Virus record (IMG/VR): IMGVR_UViG_3300030102_005682
Location: 1-58,146 of that record
Direction: 5' to 3' (one strand)
Source: a virus
Length of the DNA: 58,146 nucleotides
In this document: one piece after another, positions 1 to 7,258 of the stretch
Layout: each line of letters begins with the position of its first letter
How positions within the stretch are numbered: position 1 is the stretch's first letter
Notes under the pieces: model-generated
What the model saw: the letters and a program-made list of their open reading frames with translations, nothing else
What the model was told of the DNA's origin: nothing
The model's database searches: none
Program-made: the position numbers and the translations under genes

Positions 1-558
1 CAATGAGTGCTCTGACTTGCTTCAAGTTAAATTAAAAAACGCAGATAAAACTGTAGATAATTACGGTGCTTTCGTAGCTGAGGATATTTATATGCAGCTT
101 ATAAATTTAGCTAAAGTTACAAACGAGCCTTTAAATAAAGTGTTTCATGAATATGGTCATGTGCCTGGAGGTTGGTTGAAGTTAGACTATGTTGACAGAG
201 CTTTGAAAAGATACAAGGAGGAAAGAAACTTATTTGATTATACAGATATGGTCATGGAATATAATAAACAAAAGCCACAGTGTAAGTTAGAGGTGTTGAT
301 AGTTGATGAGGCTCAAGACTTATCTTACATACAGTGGCAGATGATAAACAACATGAAAGATCAGGTAGAAAGGGTTTATATAGCTGGAGATGATGATCAA
401 GCCATATTCAAATGGTCAGGTGCACAGCCTGATTTTTTAATAAAATTAGAGGGAAAGAGAGAAATACTAAATCAATCATATAGAGTGCCAATAGCAGTGC
501 ATAGAGTGGCAAATAGTTTAGTGTCAAGGATAGATAATAGGGTGCCAAAAGAATACAT
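1..558. repeat. Left copy of divergent terminal overlap
   Basis: Positions 1-558 align without gaps to 57589-58146. I counted 42 mismatches (about 92.5% identity), nearly all silent third-base changes within the UvrD-like helicase frame. A true terminal redundancy should be identical, so this looks like an assembly closure joining two strain variants of one circular or circularly permuted genome. Confidence 0.9.
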
Positions 559-1249
559 GCCTAAGCCTGTGTCAGGATTTTTAGAAAGACATATACATCG
601 CTTTGACTCGGTTGACTTGAAACATGGATCATGGCTCCTCCTGGCCAGGACTAATTACATTGCTGATCAGCTCGTCATGGAGTTACGGGACATGGGTATG
701 TATTATGAGAAGTTTGACAATCCATCTGTGTCACAAAAATTAGTAGAAGCAATACGAACTTGGGAAACTTTACAAAAAGGTGATAAGGTTTCTTTTGATC
801 AAGTAAAGAATTTGTATTCATATTTTAAATTAGAGAAAGATGTAGCTAGAGGTCATAAAGGTTTGACAGGTGTAGATGAAAAGAAAATGTTTAATATCGC
901 AACACTGGGCACGGAACATGGACTTAAAGTAGAGCAACAAACGCCATGGCATTACGCACTAAGTTTAGTGTCAGAAACAATGAAAGTTTATGTATTATCC
1001 TTATTGCGTAATAATGAGGAGATAGATTTTAAACCAAGAATAAAAGTATCAACTATTCATGGTGCAAAAGGTGGTGAGGCTGACAATGTTATGTTGTTAA
1101 CTGATATTACAAAAAGAGTAGAAGAAGGTTATCTGATGAACCCAGATGACGAGAGAAGGGTATTTTACGTTGGAGCTACAAGAGCAAAACAGTCCTTGCA
1201 TCTAATAGCAAGTCAAAGTAACTTAGAATTCTCAGAAATATTTAGATGA
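2..1249 (+). CDS. UvrD-like SF1 DNA helicase, C-terminal part (5' truncated by contig end)
   Basis: This is a superfamily 1A helicase that would unwind DNA during phage replication or repair. The frame is open from base 2. Visible motifs are Walker B (LIVDEAQDLS), motif III (GDDDQAIFKWSGA), motif IV (NQSYRVP), motif V (VSTIHGAKGGEADNVML) and motif VI (RVFYVGATRAKQ). Walker A is missing here and is found at the right end (57317-58146), where the same gene begins; joined, they give a protein of about 505 residues. The first in-frame start, at 17, is internal and not the true start. The stop overlaps the DNA polymerase start by 4 bases (ATGA), so the two genes are translationally coupled. Confidence 0.93.
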   Translation, partial: NECSDLLQVKLKNADKTVDNYGAFVAEDIYMQLINLAKVTNEPLNKVFHEYGHVPGGWLKLDYVDRALKRYKEERNLFDYTDMVMEYNKQKPQCKLEVLIVDEAQDLSYIQWQMINNMKDQVERVYIAGDDDQAIFKWSGAQPDFLIKLEGKREILNQSYRVPIAVHRVANSLVSRIDNRVPKEYMPKPVSGFLERHIHRFDSVDLKHGSWLLLARTNYIADQLVMELRDMGMYYEKFDNPSVSQKLVEAIRTWETLQKGDKVSFDQVKNLYSYFKLEKDVARGHKGLTGVDEKKMFNIATLGTEHGLKVEQQTPWHYALSLVSETMKVYVLSLLRNNEEIDFKPRIKVSTIHGAKGGEADNVMLLTDITKRVEEGYLMNPDDERRVFYVGATRAKQSLHLIASQSNLEFSEIFR

Positions 1250-3162
1250 ATGAATTTAATTGGATACTACCAGAATACAAAGAAGAAAGGATTGAGCCCT
1301 ACATGAGCAACCAAATACCAATGTTTCAACCACCAAGTGAATGGTTGCCACCTGAGAGCATTCCTAATTTAAGTGATGCAAAAGAAATAGCAGTAGATTT
1401 AGAAACAAGAGATGAAAAAATAAAAGAGTTAGGACCTGGTTGGGCTACTGGAGAAGGAGATGTTATTGGTGTAGCTGTGGCTGTGGAGGGTTGGAAAGGT
1501 TATTTTCCTTTGAAACATCCTGGTGGTGGTAACTTTGATGAAAAAATATTTTATAGAAATTTTAAAAAATTAATGTCTTTGCCAAATCGTAAAATTTTTC
1601 ACAATGCAATGTATGACGTGGGTTGGCTAAAGCAAAAAGATATTCAGGTAAATGGTAATTATATTGATACAATGATTGCAGCTCAAATTATTGATGAGAA
1701 TCGTATGGGTTACTCTCTCAATGCTGTTGCTAAAGATTACCTGGGTGAAAAGAAAAACGAAAATTTATTGTATGAAGCTGCAAAAGAATGGGGTGTTGAT
1801 CCAAAAGGTGAGATGTTTAAACTCCCCGCTCAGTTCGTAGGACCCTATGCAGAACAAGACGCTGACCTGACTTTACGTTTATGGCATCGTTTAGAATCAG
1901 AAATATATAAACAAGATCTAGTTTCCGTCTTCTCTCTTGAAACCAATATACTTCCTGCGTTGATAGAGATGAAGTGGAGAGGCGTGCGGGTTGACACCAG
2001 TCGTGCTACTCAAATTAAAGAGAATCTTTTGGAAGAAGAGAATGCCCTCCTTACAAAAATAAAATCTATTTCAGGAGTTTCTGTTGATGTTTGGGCAGCA
2101 CGATCCGTCGCCAAAGCCTTTGATGCTATGGGTATACCTTACAATAGAACTGAAAAAGCAAAAGAGCCAAAGTTTGATAAAAATTTTCTAGCCACACATA
2201 ATAGTGATCTTGCCAAGCTTGTAGTTCAGACTCGTGAGATAAACAAGGCCAGGACCACATTTATTGACACAATTATGAAACATCAAAAGAACGGTCGTAT
2301 ACATGCAGAGATACATCAAATGAAATCTGATGTAGGAGGCACAGTGACCGGTAGATTTTCCATGAGCAATCCAAACTTACAACAGATACCTGCTCGTAAT
2401 GAAAAAATAGGTCCTATGATTAGAAGTTTATTTATACCTGAGGAGGGAGCGAAGTGGGGTTGTTTTGATTACAATCAACAAGAGCCCAGACTTGTGGCTC
2501 ACTATGCAGCTATAACCAGGAATGGCCTGGAGGGCGCTGATAAAGTTATTGATGGTTATAATAGTGACCTGGACTTTCATGGCACCGTGGCTGAAATGGC
2601 TAACATTGATCGTAAGATTGCAAAGACAATTAACCTAGGATTGTTTTATGGTATGGGTAAAGGTAAATTAAAAAGTCAATTAGGATTAAATGATGAGCAG
2701 GCTGATGAGTTATTTAAAACTTATCATAGTAGAGTTCCTTTTGTAAAACAGCTCACGGACCAAGCGTCAAAGTCTGCACAAGAAAATGGTTTTGTTAGAA
2801 CTTTACTTGGACGTAAGTGTCGTTTTGATTTGTGGGAGCCAAACAGTTTCGGTATTCATAAACCATTGAACAGGGACCAAGCGACAAAAGAACATGGAAA
2901 AAATATTAGAAGAGCTTTTACATACAAAGCGCTCAATAGATTAATACAAGGCAGTGCAGCTGACATGACCAAGAAAGCAATTTTAGATTTATATAAAGAA
3001 GGGATAGTCCCGCACATTCAAGTTCATGATGAGTTAGACTGTTCTTTTGACTCTGAGATCCAAGCAAAGAAGATTGAGAAGCTCATGGTTGAATGTGTTA
3101 ATTTAAAAGTTCCAGTAAAGGTAGATTGTGAAATTGGCGATAATTGGGGAGAAATCAAGTAA
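1246..3162 (+). CDS. polA: DNA polymerase I, family A, with 3'-5' exonuclease domain
   Basis: This is the replicative polymerase of the phage, 638 residues. The N-terminal proofreading exonuclease shows the D51-x-E53 pair (VDLET), Exo II (FHNAMYDVGWL) and Exo III (YAEQDADLTLRL). The polymerase part has motif A (DYNQQEPR), motif B (R456 to Y468, INLGLFYG) and motif C (VHDE). There is no 5'-3' exonuclease domain, as is usual in phages. The residue equivalent to E. coli Phe762 is Leu464. The gene starts inside the helicase stop codon and belongs to the replication operon that continues across the contig junction. Confidence 0.97.
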   Translation: MNEFNWILPEYKEERIEPYMSNQIPMFQPPSEWLPPESIPNLSDAKEIAVDLETRDEKIKELGPGWATGEGDVIGVAVAVEGWKGYFPLKHPGGGNFDEKIFYRNFKKLMSLPNRKIFHNAMYDVGWLKQKDIQVNGNYIDTMIAAQIIDENRMGYSLNAVAKDYLGEKKNENLLYEAAKEWGVDPKGEMFKLPAQFVGPYAEQDADLTLRLWHRLESEIYKQDLVSVFSLETNILPALIEMKWRGVRVDTSRATQIKENLLEEENALLTKIKSISGVSVDVWAARSVAKAFDAMGIPYNRTEKAKEPKFDKNFLATHNSDLAKLVVQTREINKARTTFIDTIMKHQKNGRIHAEIHQMKSDVGGTVTGRFSMSNPNLQQIPARNEKIGPMIRSLFIPEEGAKWGCFDYNQQEPRLVAHYAAITRNGLEGADKVIDGYNSDLDFHGTVAEMANIDRKIAKTINLGLFYGMGKGKLKSQLGLNDEQADELFKTYHSRVPFVKQLTDQASKSAQENGFVRTLLGRKCRFDLWEPNSFGIHKPLNRDQATKEHGKNIRRAFTYKALNRLIQGSAADMTKKAILDLYKEGIVPHIQVHDELDCSFDSEIQAKKIEKLMVECVNLKVPVKVDCEIGDNWGEIK

Positions 3163-3255
3163 ATTAAATCGGTTTTAAGGACCGTACAGGGGTGTTTTAG
3201 ATGTGCCCGTGTATGATTGCATTCGGAAAAAAATTAAGAAAATAACTAATTAGGA

Positions 3256-3288
3256 CTTGTAATTACATTATGAGATAATATATAATTA
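3256..3288 (+). promoter_or_regulatory. Promoter P1 of the CTTGTAATT-N16-TATAATTA family
   Basis: CTTGTAATT at 3256-3264 is followed by 16 bases and TATAATTA at 3281-3288. This gives a -35 of TTGTAA and a perfect -10 TATAAT with 18-base spacing. The same layout with the same spacing occurs at 52923-52955. It would drive the small-gene cluster starting at 3320. The 157-bp gap before it holds only a doubtful 14-codon frame at 3201. Confidence 0.65.
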
Positions 3289-3319
3289 GTTATAAACAGA
3301 AAGTAGAAAGGAGATCGAC

Positions 3320-3397
3320 ATGGAATATACAATACCAAGTTGGATCGAACTAATATTAATACAGAACGAGGAAATGGAGAGTGAATGCTCAGAGTAA
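3320..3397 (+). CDS. Hypothetical 25-residue protein
   Basis: A very short frame beginning MEYTIPSWIEL, with a strong ribosome binding site (AAAGGAG) about 7 bases upstream. It lies just downstream of promoter P1 and overlaps the next small gene. The product is acidic at its C-terminus. I do not recognise it; it may be a leader peptide for the genes that follow. The support is the site quality and position, not homology. Confidence 0.5.
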   Translation: MEYTIPSWIELILIQNEEMESECSE

Positions 3398-3450
3398 TAA
3401 TCGGTTGTTGCATTGCTATTGCCATCTTCGTATGGATGGGATGGTTGTAA
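3385..3450 (+). CDS. Tiny single-span membrane peptide (21 residues)
   Basis: The frame encodes a basic start (MLR) followed by a hydrophobic run (VIIGCCIAIAIFVWMGWL) that fills one membrane span. It overlaps the preceding small gene, and its stop overlaps the next start (TAATG), as expected for coupled translation. The function is unknown; small inner-membrane peptides like this can be toxins, holin partners or exclusion factors, which is speculation here. Confidence 0.5.
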   Translation: MLRVIIGCCIAIAIFVWMGWL

Positions 3451-3611
3451 TGACAGACACGGGTAAATACAAATCGGTAGCGGTAAAGAAACCAAGCTAC
3501 CAAAAACTCAAAAGCATGGCTGAACAAGATTACAGATCTGTTGCTAGCTTTATAGAGTTCTTAGTTGACAAGGAAGCTGAAGAAAGGAGAAAGTCAAATG
3601 CCAACAAGTAA
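3450..3611 (+). CDS. Small ribbon-helix-helix-like DNA-binding protein
   Basis: A protein of 53 residues. The pattern YKSVAVKKPSYQKL, then two helices (KLKSMAEQDYRSVASFIEFLVDK in outline) fits the Arc/CopG ribbon-helix-helix fold: a beta strand followed by two helices. Such proteins are usually dimeric repressors or antitoxins. I chose ATG 3450, which overlaps the stop of the preceding peptide; upstream in-frame codons at 3381 would run antisense to that arrangement. A toxin partner is not evident. A transcriptional regulator acting near promoter P1 is the simplest reading. Confidence 0.6.
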   Translation: MTDTGKYKSVAVKKPSYQKLKSMAEQDYRSVASFIEFLVDKEAEERRKSNANK

Positions 3612-4230
3612 AAAGAAAGAGCCAGAGAATATTCAAGTACCTGGAATAAAACTACAAGACTGCGTAATCACAGTGAAGGGGAGTTCACCTTTAATCTGTA
3701 ACAAGTGGTCAGAAAAAGCAAAACAAGAAATCAGAGATAAGCAGATGAAAATAGCTAAAGCTGCAGGTAGAGAAGCGAAGGATCCTGAAAAGTGTTTTAA
3801 CGATTCTTTGTATAAGATGCCTGATGGTAAGGGTTATGGTTTTCCTGCAATTGCATTTAAAGCAGCTGCGGTTAACGCTTGCTCTCACATTGAGGGTTTA
3901 ACAAAAGTCTCTGCACGTGGATCATTTCACATACCTTGTGATCTTATTCCTATTAAGGGTAAGCCAATCATGAGAGAGGATATGGTTCGTGTAGGTATGG
4001 GCGCTGCTGATCTTAGATACAGAGGTGAGTTTACAGATTGGGAAGCTAGTATTCCTGTTAAGTATAACTCTAACGCTTGGTCAATTGAACAGTTGATCAA
4101 CGTATTTAACGTTGCTGGATTTGCGTCTGGTGTTGGTGAGTGGAGACCACAGAAGAATGGTAACTTCGGTATGTTCTCAGTCACTGAGGTTCAAAAGATG
4201 GAATATAATGAGGAGGTAAAAATTGCCTAG
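3598..4230 (+). CDS. Conserved phage protein of unknown function (210 residues)
   Basis: I start it at ATG 3598, which has AAGGAG 6-10 bases upstream, rather than at the earlier in-frame ATG 3565. Recognisable stretches are SSPLICNKWSEKAK near the N-terminus and GYGFPAIAFKAAAVNAC, a pattern I recall from uncharacterised phage early proteins. It is soluble, with no signal or membrane segment. It overlaps the next gene by 8 bases, so the two probably act together. I assign no function. Confidence 0.85.
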   Translation: MPTSKKKEPENIQVPGIKLQDCVITVKGSSPLICNKWSEKAKQEIRDKQMKIAKAAGREAKDPEKCFNDSLYKMPDGKGYGFPAIAFKAAAVNACSHIEGLTKVSARGSFHIPCDLIPIKGKPIMREDMVRVGMGAADLRYRGEFTDWEASIPVKYNSNAWSIEQLINVFNVAGFASGVGEWRPQKNGNFGMFSVTEVQKMEYNEEVKIA

Positions 4231-4732
4231 AGTAAAAGTAGTAAGTGATAAAGAGTACGTTTGGAGACAAGGTACAAGATATTCAGTGGAGGCACAGGTT
4301 GCTGGAGAGCATCTTGAGTCTTTGGAATACAAGCACGGGGCTCTCACCCCAGACCTGGTTGTGCGGGAGGCTAGAAAGAAGAGTTCACCTCTCCACCCAT
4401 GCTTTACGTGGGACGATACAAAAGCAGCTGAGAGCTATCGAAGGTTTGAGGCCAGGAAACTAACAGGATCAGTCCTCGTCGTGACTCAGCAAACAACTGA
4501 ACCTGTTCGTGCTTTTCATAGTGTTCCTATAACCATAACGTCTGACGATGAGCAGGCTCGAGGTTATGTTTCACTGGACGTGGCGATTGCAGACGAAGGT
4601 CATAGAAATCATTTGTTGCAACAAGCGTTTCGTGACTTAGCGGCCTGGAGAAATAAATATGCGGAGTTGAAAGAACTTCATAGTATTTTTTCCCAGGCAG
4701 ATCGCCTTGTGGAGAAATATTCTATTAGATAA
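4223..4732 (+). CDS. Conserved phage protein of unknown function (169 residues), TTG start
   Basis: The start codon is TTG at 4223, chosen because a perfect AGGAGG lies at 4211-4216 with ideal spacing and no ATG is available. The product (MPRVKVVSDKEYVW...) is soluble, with a helical C-terminus (WRNKYAELKELHSIF). It follows the 210-residue protein with an 8-base overlap and is followed directly by a terminator, so it closes a transcription unit. Its function is unknown; I recall phage homologues sharing the LTPDLVVREARKKSSPLH stretch. Confidence 0.8.
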   Translation: MPRVKVVSDKEYVWRQGTRYSVEAQVAGEHLESLEYKHGALTPDLVVREARKKSSPLHPCFTWDDTKAAESYRRFEARKLTGSVLVVTQQTTEPVRAFHSVPITITSDDEQARGYVSLDVAIADEGHRNHLLQQAFRDLAAWRNKYAELKELHSIFSQADRLVEKYSIR

Positions 4733-4743
4733 TAGAATGATTG

Positions 4744-4773
4744 GTAGCGGAGGTAATACTCCGCTACTATTTT
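4744..4773 (+). terminator. Rho-independent terminator
   Basis: A perfect 9-bp stem (GTAGCGGAG at 4744-4752 with CTCCGCTAC at 4759-4767), a 6-base loop and a TATTTT run. It ends the transcription unit that begins at promoter P1. Confidence 0.8.
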
Positions 4774-4788
4774 AGAAAGGAAAGAAAG

Positions 4789-4893
4789 ATGGAAAAATAT
4801 AATTTTGATCACATAATTAAAATTTTATTAACTAAAGCAGGATGGATAAGGGTTCCTTTATACCTTCCAAGAAAGGAAGAAAATGGTAAGTAA
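4789..4893 (+). CDS. Hypothetical 34-residue protein
   Basis: A short frame (MEKYNFDHIIKILLTKAGW...) with the ribosome binding site AAAGGAAAG upstream. Its last codons overlap the start of the next gene (4883) by 11 bases, a coupled layout typical of this genome. The product is basic, with no recognisable domain. Confidence 0.5.
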   Translation: MEKYNFDHIIKILLTKAGWIRVPLYLPRKEENGK

Positions 4894-5116
4894 AGTAGGA
4901 TGGTCGATGGAAGAAGAGTTACAGGAATATAGAGAGTTATATGATAAAGTAGAAGAGGCTGTTATTGCATTAAAAGCAGCTCAAGAGTTAAAAGCTTTTC
5001 TTTATCTTGATCCTCTGCAACAAGAACATTTTAAAGTTACAATTCATGATCTTGAAAGTTTCTTGTCTGTGATAGATGAGGCTTCGACTGTCGAGATTGA
5101 TCAGTCGCCTGTATAG
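4883..5116 (+). CDS. Small helical protein of unknown function (77 residues)
   Basis: An acidic, largely helical protein (MVSKVGWSMEEELQEYRELYDKVEEA... in outline) with coiled-coil potential. The ATG sits after AAGGAAGAAA inside the previous small gene. It has no recognised family. It ends at the left edge of the G-rich tract, so transcription of this gene would probably run into that tract. Confidence 0.65.
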   Translation: MVSKVGWSMEEELQEYRELYDKVEEAVIALKAAQELKAFLYLDPLQQEHFKVTIHDLESFLSVIDEASTVEIDQSPV

Positions 5117-5537
5117 GCAGGAGAGGTGGGGCTGGGTGCGTTGTTATGAGGTAGTTTACGGCAGGAGTGGTGAGGTCGGGTACGTTCTGGTGGTAGCAAG
5201 GCGTGTTGTGGCAGGCTAGGTGAGTTATGGTGAGGTGAGATTAGTTCAGGAGTGGCAGGTGTGGTGAGTTGTGTCTCGGTGGGTTACGATTGCGGACAGG
5301 TTGAGTCAGTTCGGGGCATGGTGTTGTGAGGCGTGGATTGGTGAGGCAGGCCAGGTATGCCCAGGTTTGGTATGATCCGGACGGTTTAGGCAAGGCAGGC
5401 GGGGCGAGGTCGGGCTAGTTGCGGAGGGGTAGGTCACGGCAGGCGTGGTAAGTTTGAGCGAGGTATGGTCGGTCTTGTTGCGGCAGGTGGGGTGAGGCGC
5501 TGTCAGGTGAGGAGTGGTATAGGCATGTTGAGGCTGG
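5115..5537 (+). repeat. G-rich strand-asymmetric tract with five-base periodicity
   Basis: About 420 bp with no plausible plus-strand gene. G makes up nearly half of the top strand and C about one eighth (29 G and 8 C in 5161-5220). GG pairs recur every five bases: 10 of 18 pentamers in 5161-5250 end in GG, and 10 of 21 pentamers in 5291-5395 do so in the same register, with one-base slips elsewhere. Units look like NNRGG (gcagg, tgagg, ctagg). The tract ends just before the ribosome binding site of the 5551 gene. Possible roles are an R-loop or quadruplex-forming origin, a recombination hotspot, or a structured RNA; none is proven. Confidence 0.85.
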
Positions 5538-5550
5538 AAAGGAGTTTTGA

Positions 5551-5682
5551 ATGGATGATAAAATGAAAGCGTTGCAGGTTGTAAATGATTACATAAGATT
5601 TGACCGTGCATCATCGAACGTGACCGCAGCTTGGGAGACTGTGTTACGTTACATAAAGAGTTTGGAAAAGAGTGTAAAATAA
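5551..5682 (+). CDS. Hypothetical 43-residue protein
   Basis: The frame starts at ATG 5551 after a good ribosome binding site (GGAAAGGAG) that immediately follows the G-rich tract. The product (MDDKMKALQVVNDYIRFDRA...) is a short helical protein with no recognised domain. It is the first plausible product of any transcript crossing the tract. Confidence 0.55.
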   Translation: MDDKMKALQVVNDYIRFDRASSNVTAAWETVLRYIKSLEKSVK

Positions 5683-5887
5683 TTATACTTGTAAGTGGAT
5701 TCTTTATCCCACTTAGATCCAAGAAAGCCGACACCTGGCTGGCCTAGTAGTGTTAACGAACCCCCTGGTGGTGTGACTGATGGAGAGACATCTTTCAGAA
5801 AGTCAAGAAAACAATTTTAAAAAAATCTTTTGAGGTTGGGATTGTAATTTTATATATTGGAGTTTCGACACTAAATAGGAGGTCCGA

Positions 5888-6016
5888 ATGGAAAACTTAG
5901 AAGAGAAATATCAAGAAGCGTTGCAAGCGATAGCTTACCTGCACAATGAGTTACTAGCTGTAAAGCATTGTCAGTGTGGCGATGATGAAGCAACAGAAGA
6001 GGATGACGAGGCCTAA
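5888..6016 (+). CDS. Small acidic hypothetical protein (42 residues)
   Basis: ATG 5888 follows a strong site (AGGAGG at 5878-5883). The product begins MENLEEKYQEALQAIAY, contains a CQC pair, and ends in a run of acidic residues (EATEEDDEA). The 205 bp upstream hold a weak inverted repeat (AAGTGG / CCACTT near 5693-5715) and an AT-rich stretch but no gene. Its stop overlaps the stop of the convergent minus-strand gene, with a GGCCT/AGGCC hairpin across the junction (6009-6025). Confidence 0.55.
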   Translation: MENLEEKYQEALQAIAYLHNELLAVKHCQCGDDEATEEDDEA

Positions 6017-6228
6017 TACAGGCCTTCGTGTCCCTGCTCGAAGTATTTATTTTTTAAGTGCCTGTCCCAGAAAGACTTTCCATTCGCTACAATGATGTTC
6101 CACTCTCGATGACTAAAGCGCTCTGTTGAGCCATCTTTGTATTCCACCTCGTAGACCATGTCATGACCTCCTGAGTCAGTCTGTTGTTCAAACACCCTTA
6201 GCTGCTTAATTATATCTTTTAGCTTCAT
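6013..6228 (-). CDS. Hypothetical 71-residue protein
   Basis: The last gene of a four-gene minus-strand operon (7247 down to 6013), overlapping the gene before it by 23 bases. It is soluble, with a central stretch YEVEYKDGSTERFSHREW that looks like a small beta structure. It has no recognised family. The upstream sequence lacks a clear ribosome binding site, so translation is probably coupled. Confidence 0.6.
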   Translation of the reverse strand: MKLKDIIKQLRVFEQQTDSGGHDMVYEVEYKDGSTERFSHREWNIIVANGKSFWDRHLKNKYFEQGHEGLY

Positions 6229-6487
6229 GGTATTTTAAATACTTAATCTCTTTTACCATACCTTTGGGAATAATTGCAACCCTTCCTCCTTCCTGGCCAC
6301 CATCATCACACCAGTCTGCCATCAAAGATATTTGAGTTTCATCGTCTTTTACTAGCCAACCTATTGAAAAACAACCCGCAGGGGTCTTTTTTACAATGTC
6401 TTTGTATTCTACCCACCCAGAAAACGGCTCGGTAGCGTCTTCCCATCGGACTATCACAATCGGTGTAGTCTTCAGGTTAAATTTCAT
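6206..6487 (-). CDS. Hypothetical 93-residue protein
   Basis: I start at the ATG whose complement is 6485-6487, because it overlaps the stop of the methyltransferase gene as ATGA; a longer frame from 6532 would overlap that gene by 48 bases. The product (MKFNLKTTPIVIVRWEDATEPFSGW...) is rich in beta-type residues and contains GCFSIGWLVKDDETQISL. I recall small phage proteins with this outline but know no function. Confidence 0.65.
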   Translation of the reverse strand: MKFNLKTTPIVIVRWEDATEPFSGWVEYKDIVKKTPAGCFSIGWLVKDDETQISLMADWCDDGGQEGGRVAIIPKGMVKEIKYLKYHEAKRYN

Positions 6488-7122
6488 GCTTTCTTTCTTA
6501 AGGTATTTTGACCAGGGACCAATTTTAAACATTTAGTGTGTTCTGTTCCTTTTGATACTGCGAACCATTGCTCGTGTCCTTGTATGAAATCAATTGAGCT
6601 GTTACCTGGGCACTTTCCTTTTGAAAAAGTATCATTCACAGCCTGTTGAACTGATGCTAATGCCATGTCATCGCCGACCATGGTCCCGCCTTCTTTAAGC
6701 TTGGGCCACCAGTTTAGTATGTCTTCCATAACTGGCTCATACTCGTGGGCTCCGTCTATAATGATGGCTTGAAAATGTTTGTTATGAAATCTTTTTAATG
6801 TGTTTACATCATCTGATCTTGATTTAACAGGTGTTACTATACCTTTGTCTATGAATACTTGGCAGTTTTTTAAGAACTTGTCATAGAAACCACCTACGAT
6901 ATCTAAGTTTGCATGTTCAGAGCTACCTTCGAAAGTGTCTAATGCGTAGACATGTAGCTTTTTACCTGAGTTGATAATGCTAGTGGCCAGGTAAGATGTT
7001 GACCTGCCCATGAAACTACCTATCTCTAAGATCTCATCACCGTCTTCACATAGATCTATGAGTTGGTCGTACGCTTCGTGCATGTTAAACCATCCAGGTA
7101 TTTTAAAGTAAGTTTGTTTCAT
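6484..7122 (-). CDS. SAM-dependent methyltransferase, Methyltransf_24-like
   Basis: A class I methyltransferase of 212 residues. The glycine-rich SAM motif is EILEIGSFMGRSTSYLA (near residues 33-49), followed by an acidic end of strand 2 (YALDTFEG) and motif IV region AIIIDGAHEYEPVMEDI. The family transfers methyl groups to small molecules or sugars; the substrate cannot be read from sequence. It overlaps a 42-residue gene upstream and a 93-residue gene downstream by 4 bases each, forming a coupled minus-strand operon. Confidence 0.85.
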   Translation of the reverse strand: MKQTYFKIPGWFNMHEAYDQLIDLCEDGDEILEIGSFMGRSTSYLATSIINSGKKLHVYALDTFEGSSEHANLDIVGGFYDKFLKNCQVFIDKGIVTPVKSRSDDVNTLKRFHNKHFQAIIIDGAHEYEPVMEDILNWWPKLKEGGTMVGDDMALASVQQAVNDTFSKGKCPGNSSIDFIQGHEQWFAVSKGTEHTKCLKLVPGQNTLRKKA

Positions 7123-7247
7123 TTTATTCTGTCCTTTATAAATTCTAATATTCGTCTGATACTAATGCCATAGCCGATCAAGGTCAAAGAAACTTTTTCC
7201 CCTGTGTTTTGGTCCGTGACTGTGACGGTTATATCTCTATATTTCAT
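7119..7247 (-). CDS. Hypothetical 42-residue protein heading the minus-strand operon
   Basis: The frame MKYRDITVTVTDQNTGEKV... ends in a TGA that overlaps the methyltransferase ATG, the same 4-base coupling used in the rest of the operon. It looks like a short beta-rich domain with a basic helical tail (ISIRRILEFIKDRIK). No strong ribosome binding site is visible. It is supported by the overlap pattern rather than by homology. Confidence 0.5.
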   Translation of the reverse strand: MKYRDITVTVTDQNTGEKVSLTLIGYGISIRRILEFIKDRIK

Positions 7248-7258
7248 TTCTTGGAGAC

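Noticed and set aside
1-558. Fixed direct terminal repeat at the genome ends
   Set aside because: The two copies differ at 42 of 558 positions, and the overlap lies in the middle of a gene. A packaged terminal repeat would be identical within one molecule.
3201-3245. 14-codon frame MCPCMIAFGKKLRK after polA
   Set aside because: It has a weak upstream AGGGG, but is too short to support without conservation data.
3246-3527. Two minus-strand frames opposite the small-gene cluster
   Set aside because: They are antisense to a promoter and three plus-strand frames with good ribosome binding sites and overlapping starts.
5306-5734. 142-codon minus-strand frame antisense to the G-rich tract
   Set aside because: Its composition (Pro/Thr/Ser/His) simply reflects the C-rich complement of the tract, and it has no ribosome binding site or recognisable domain.
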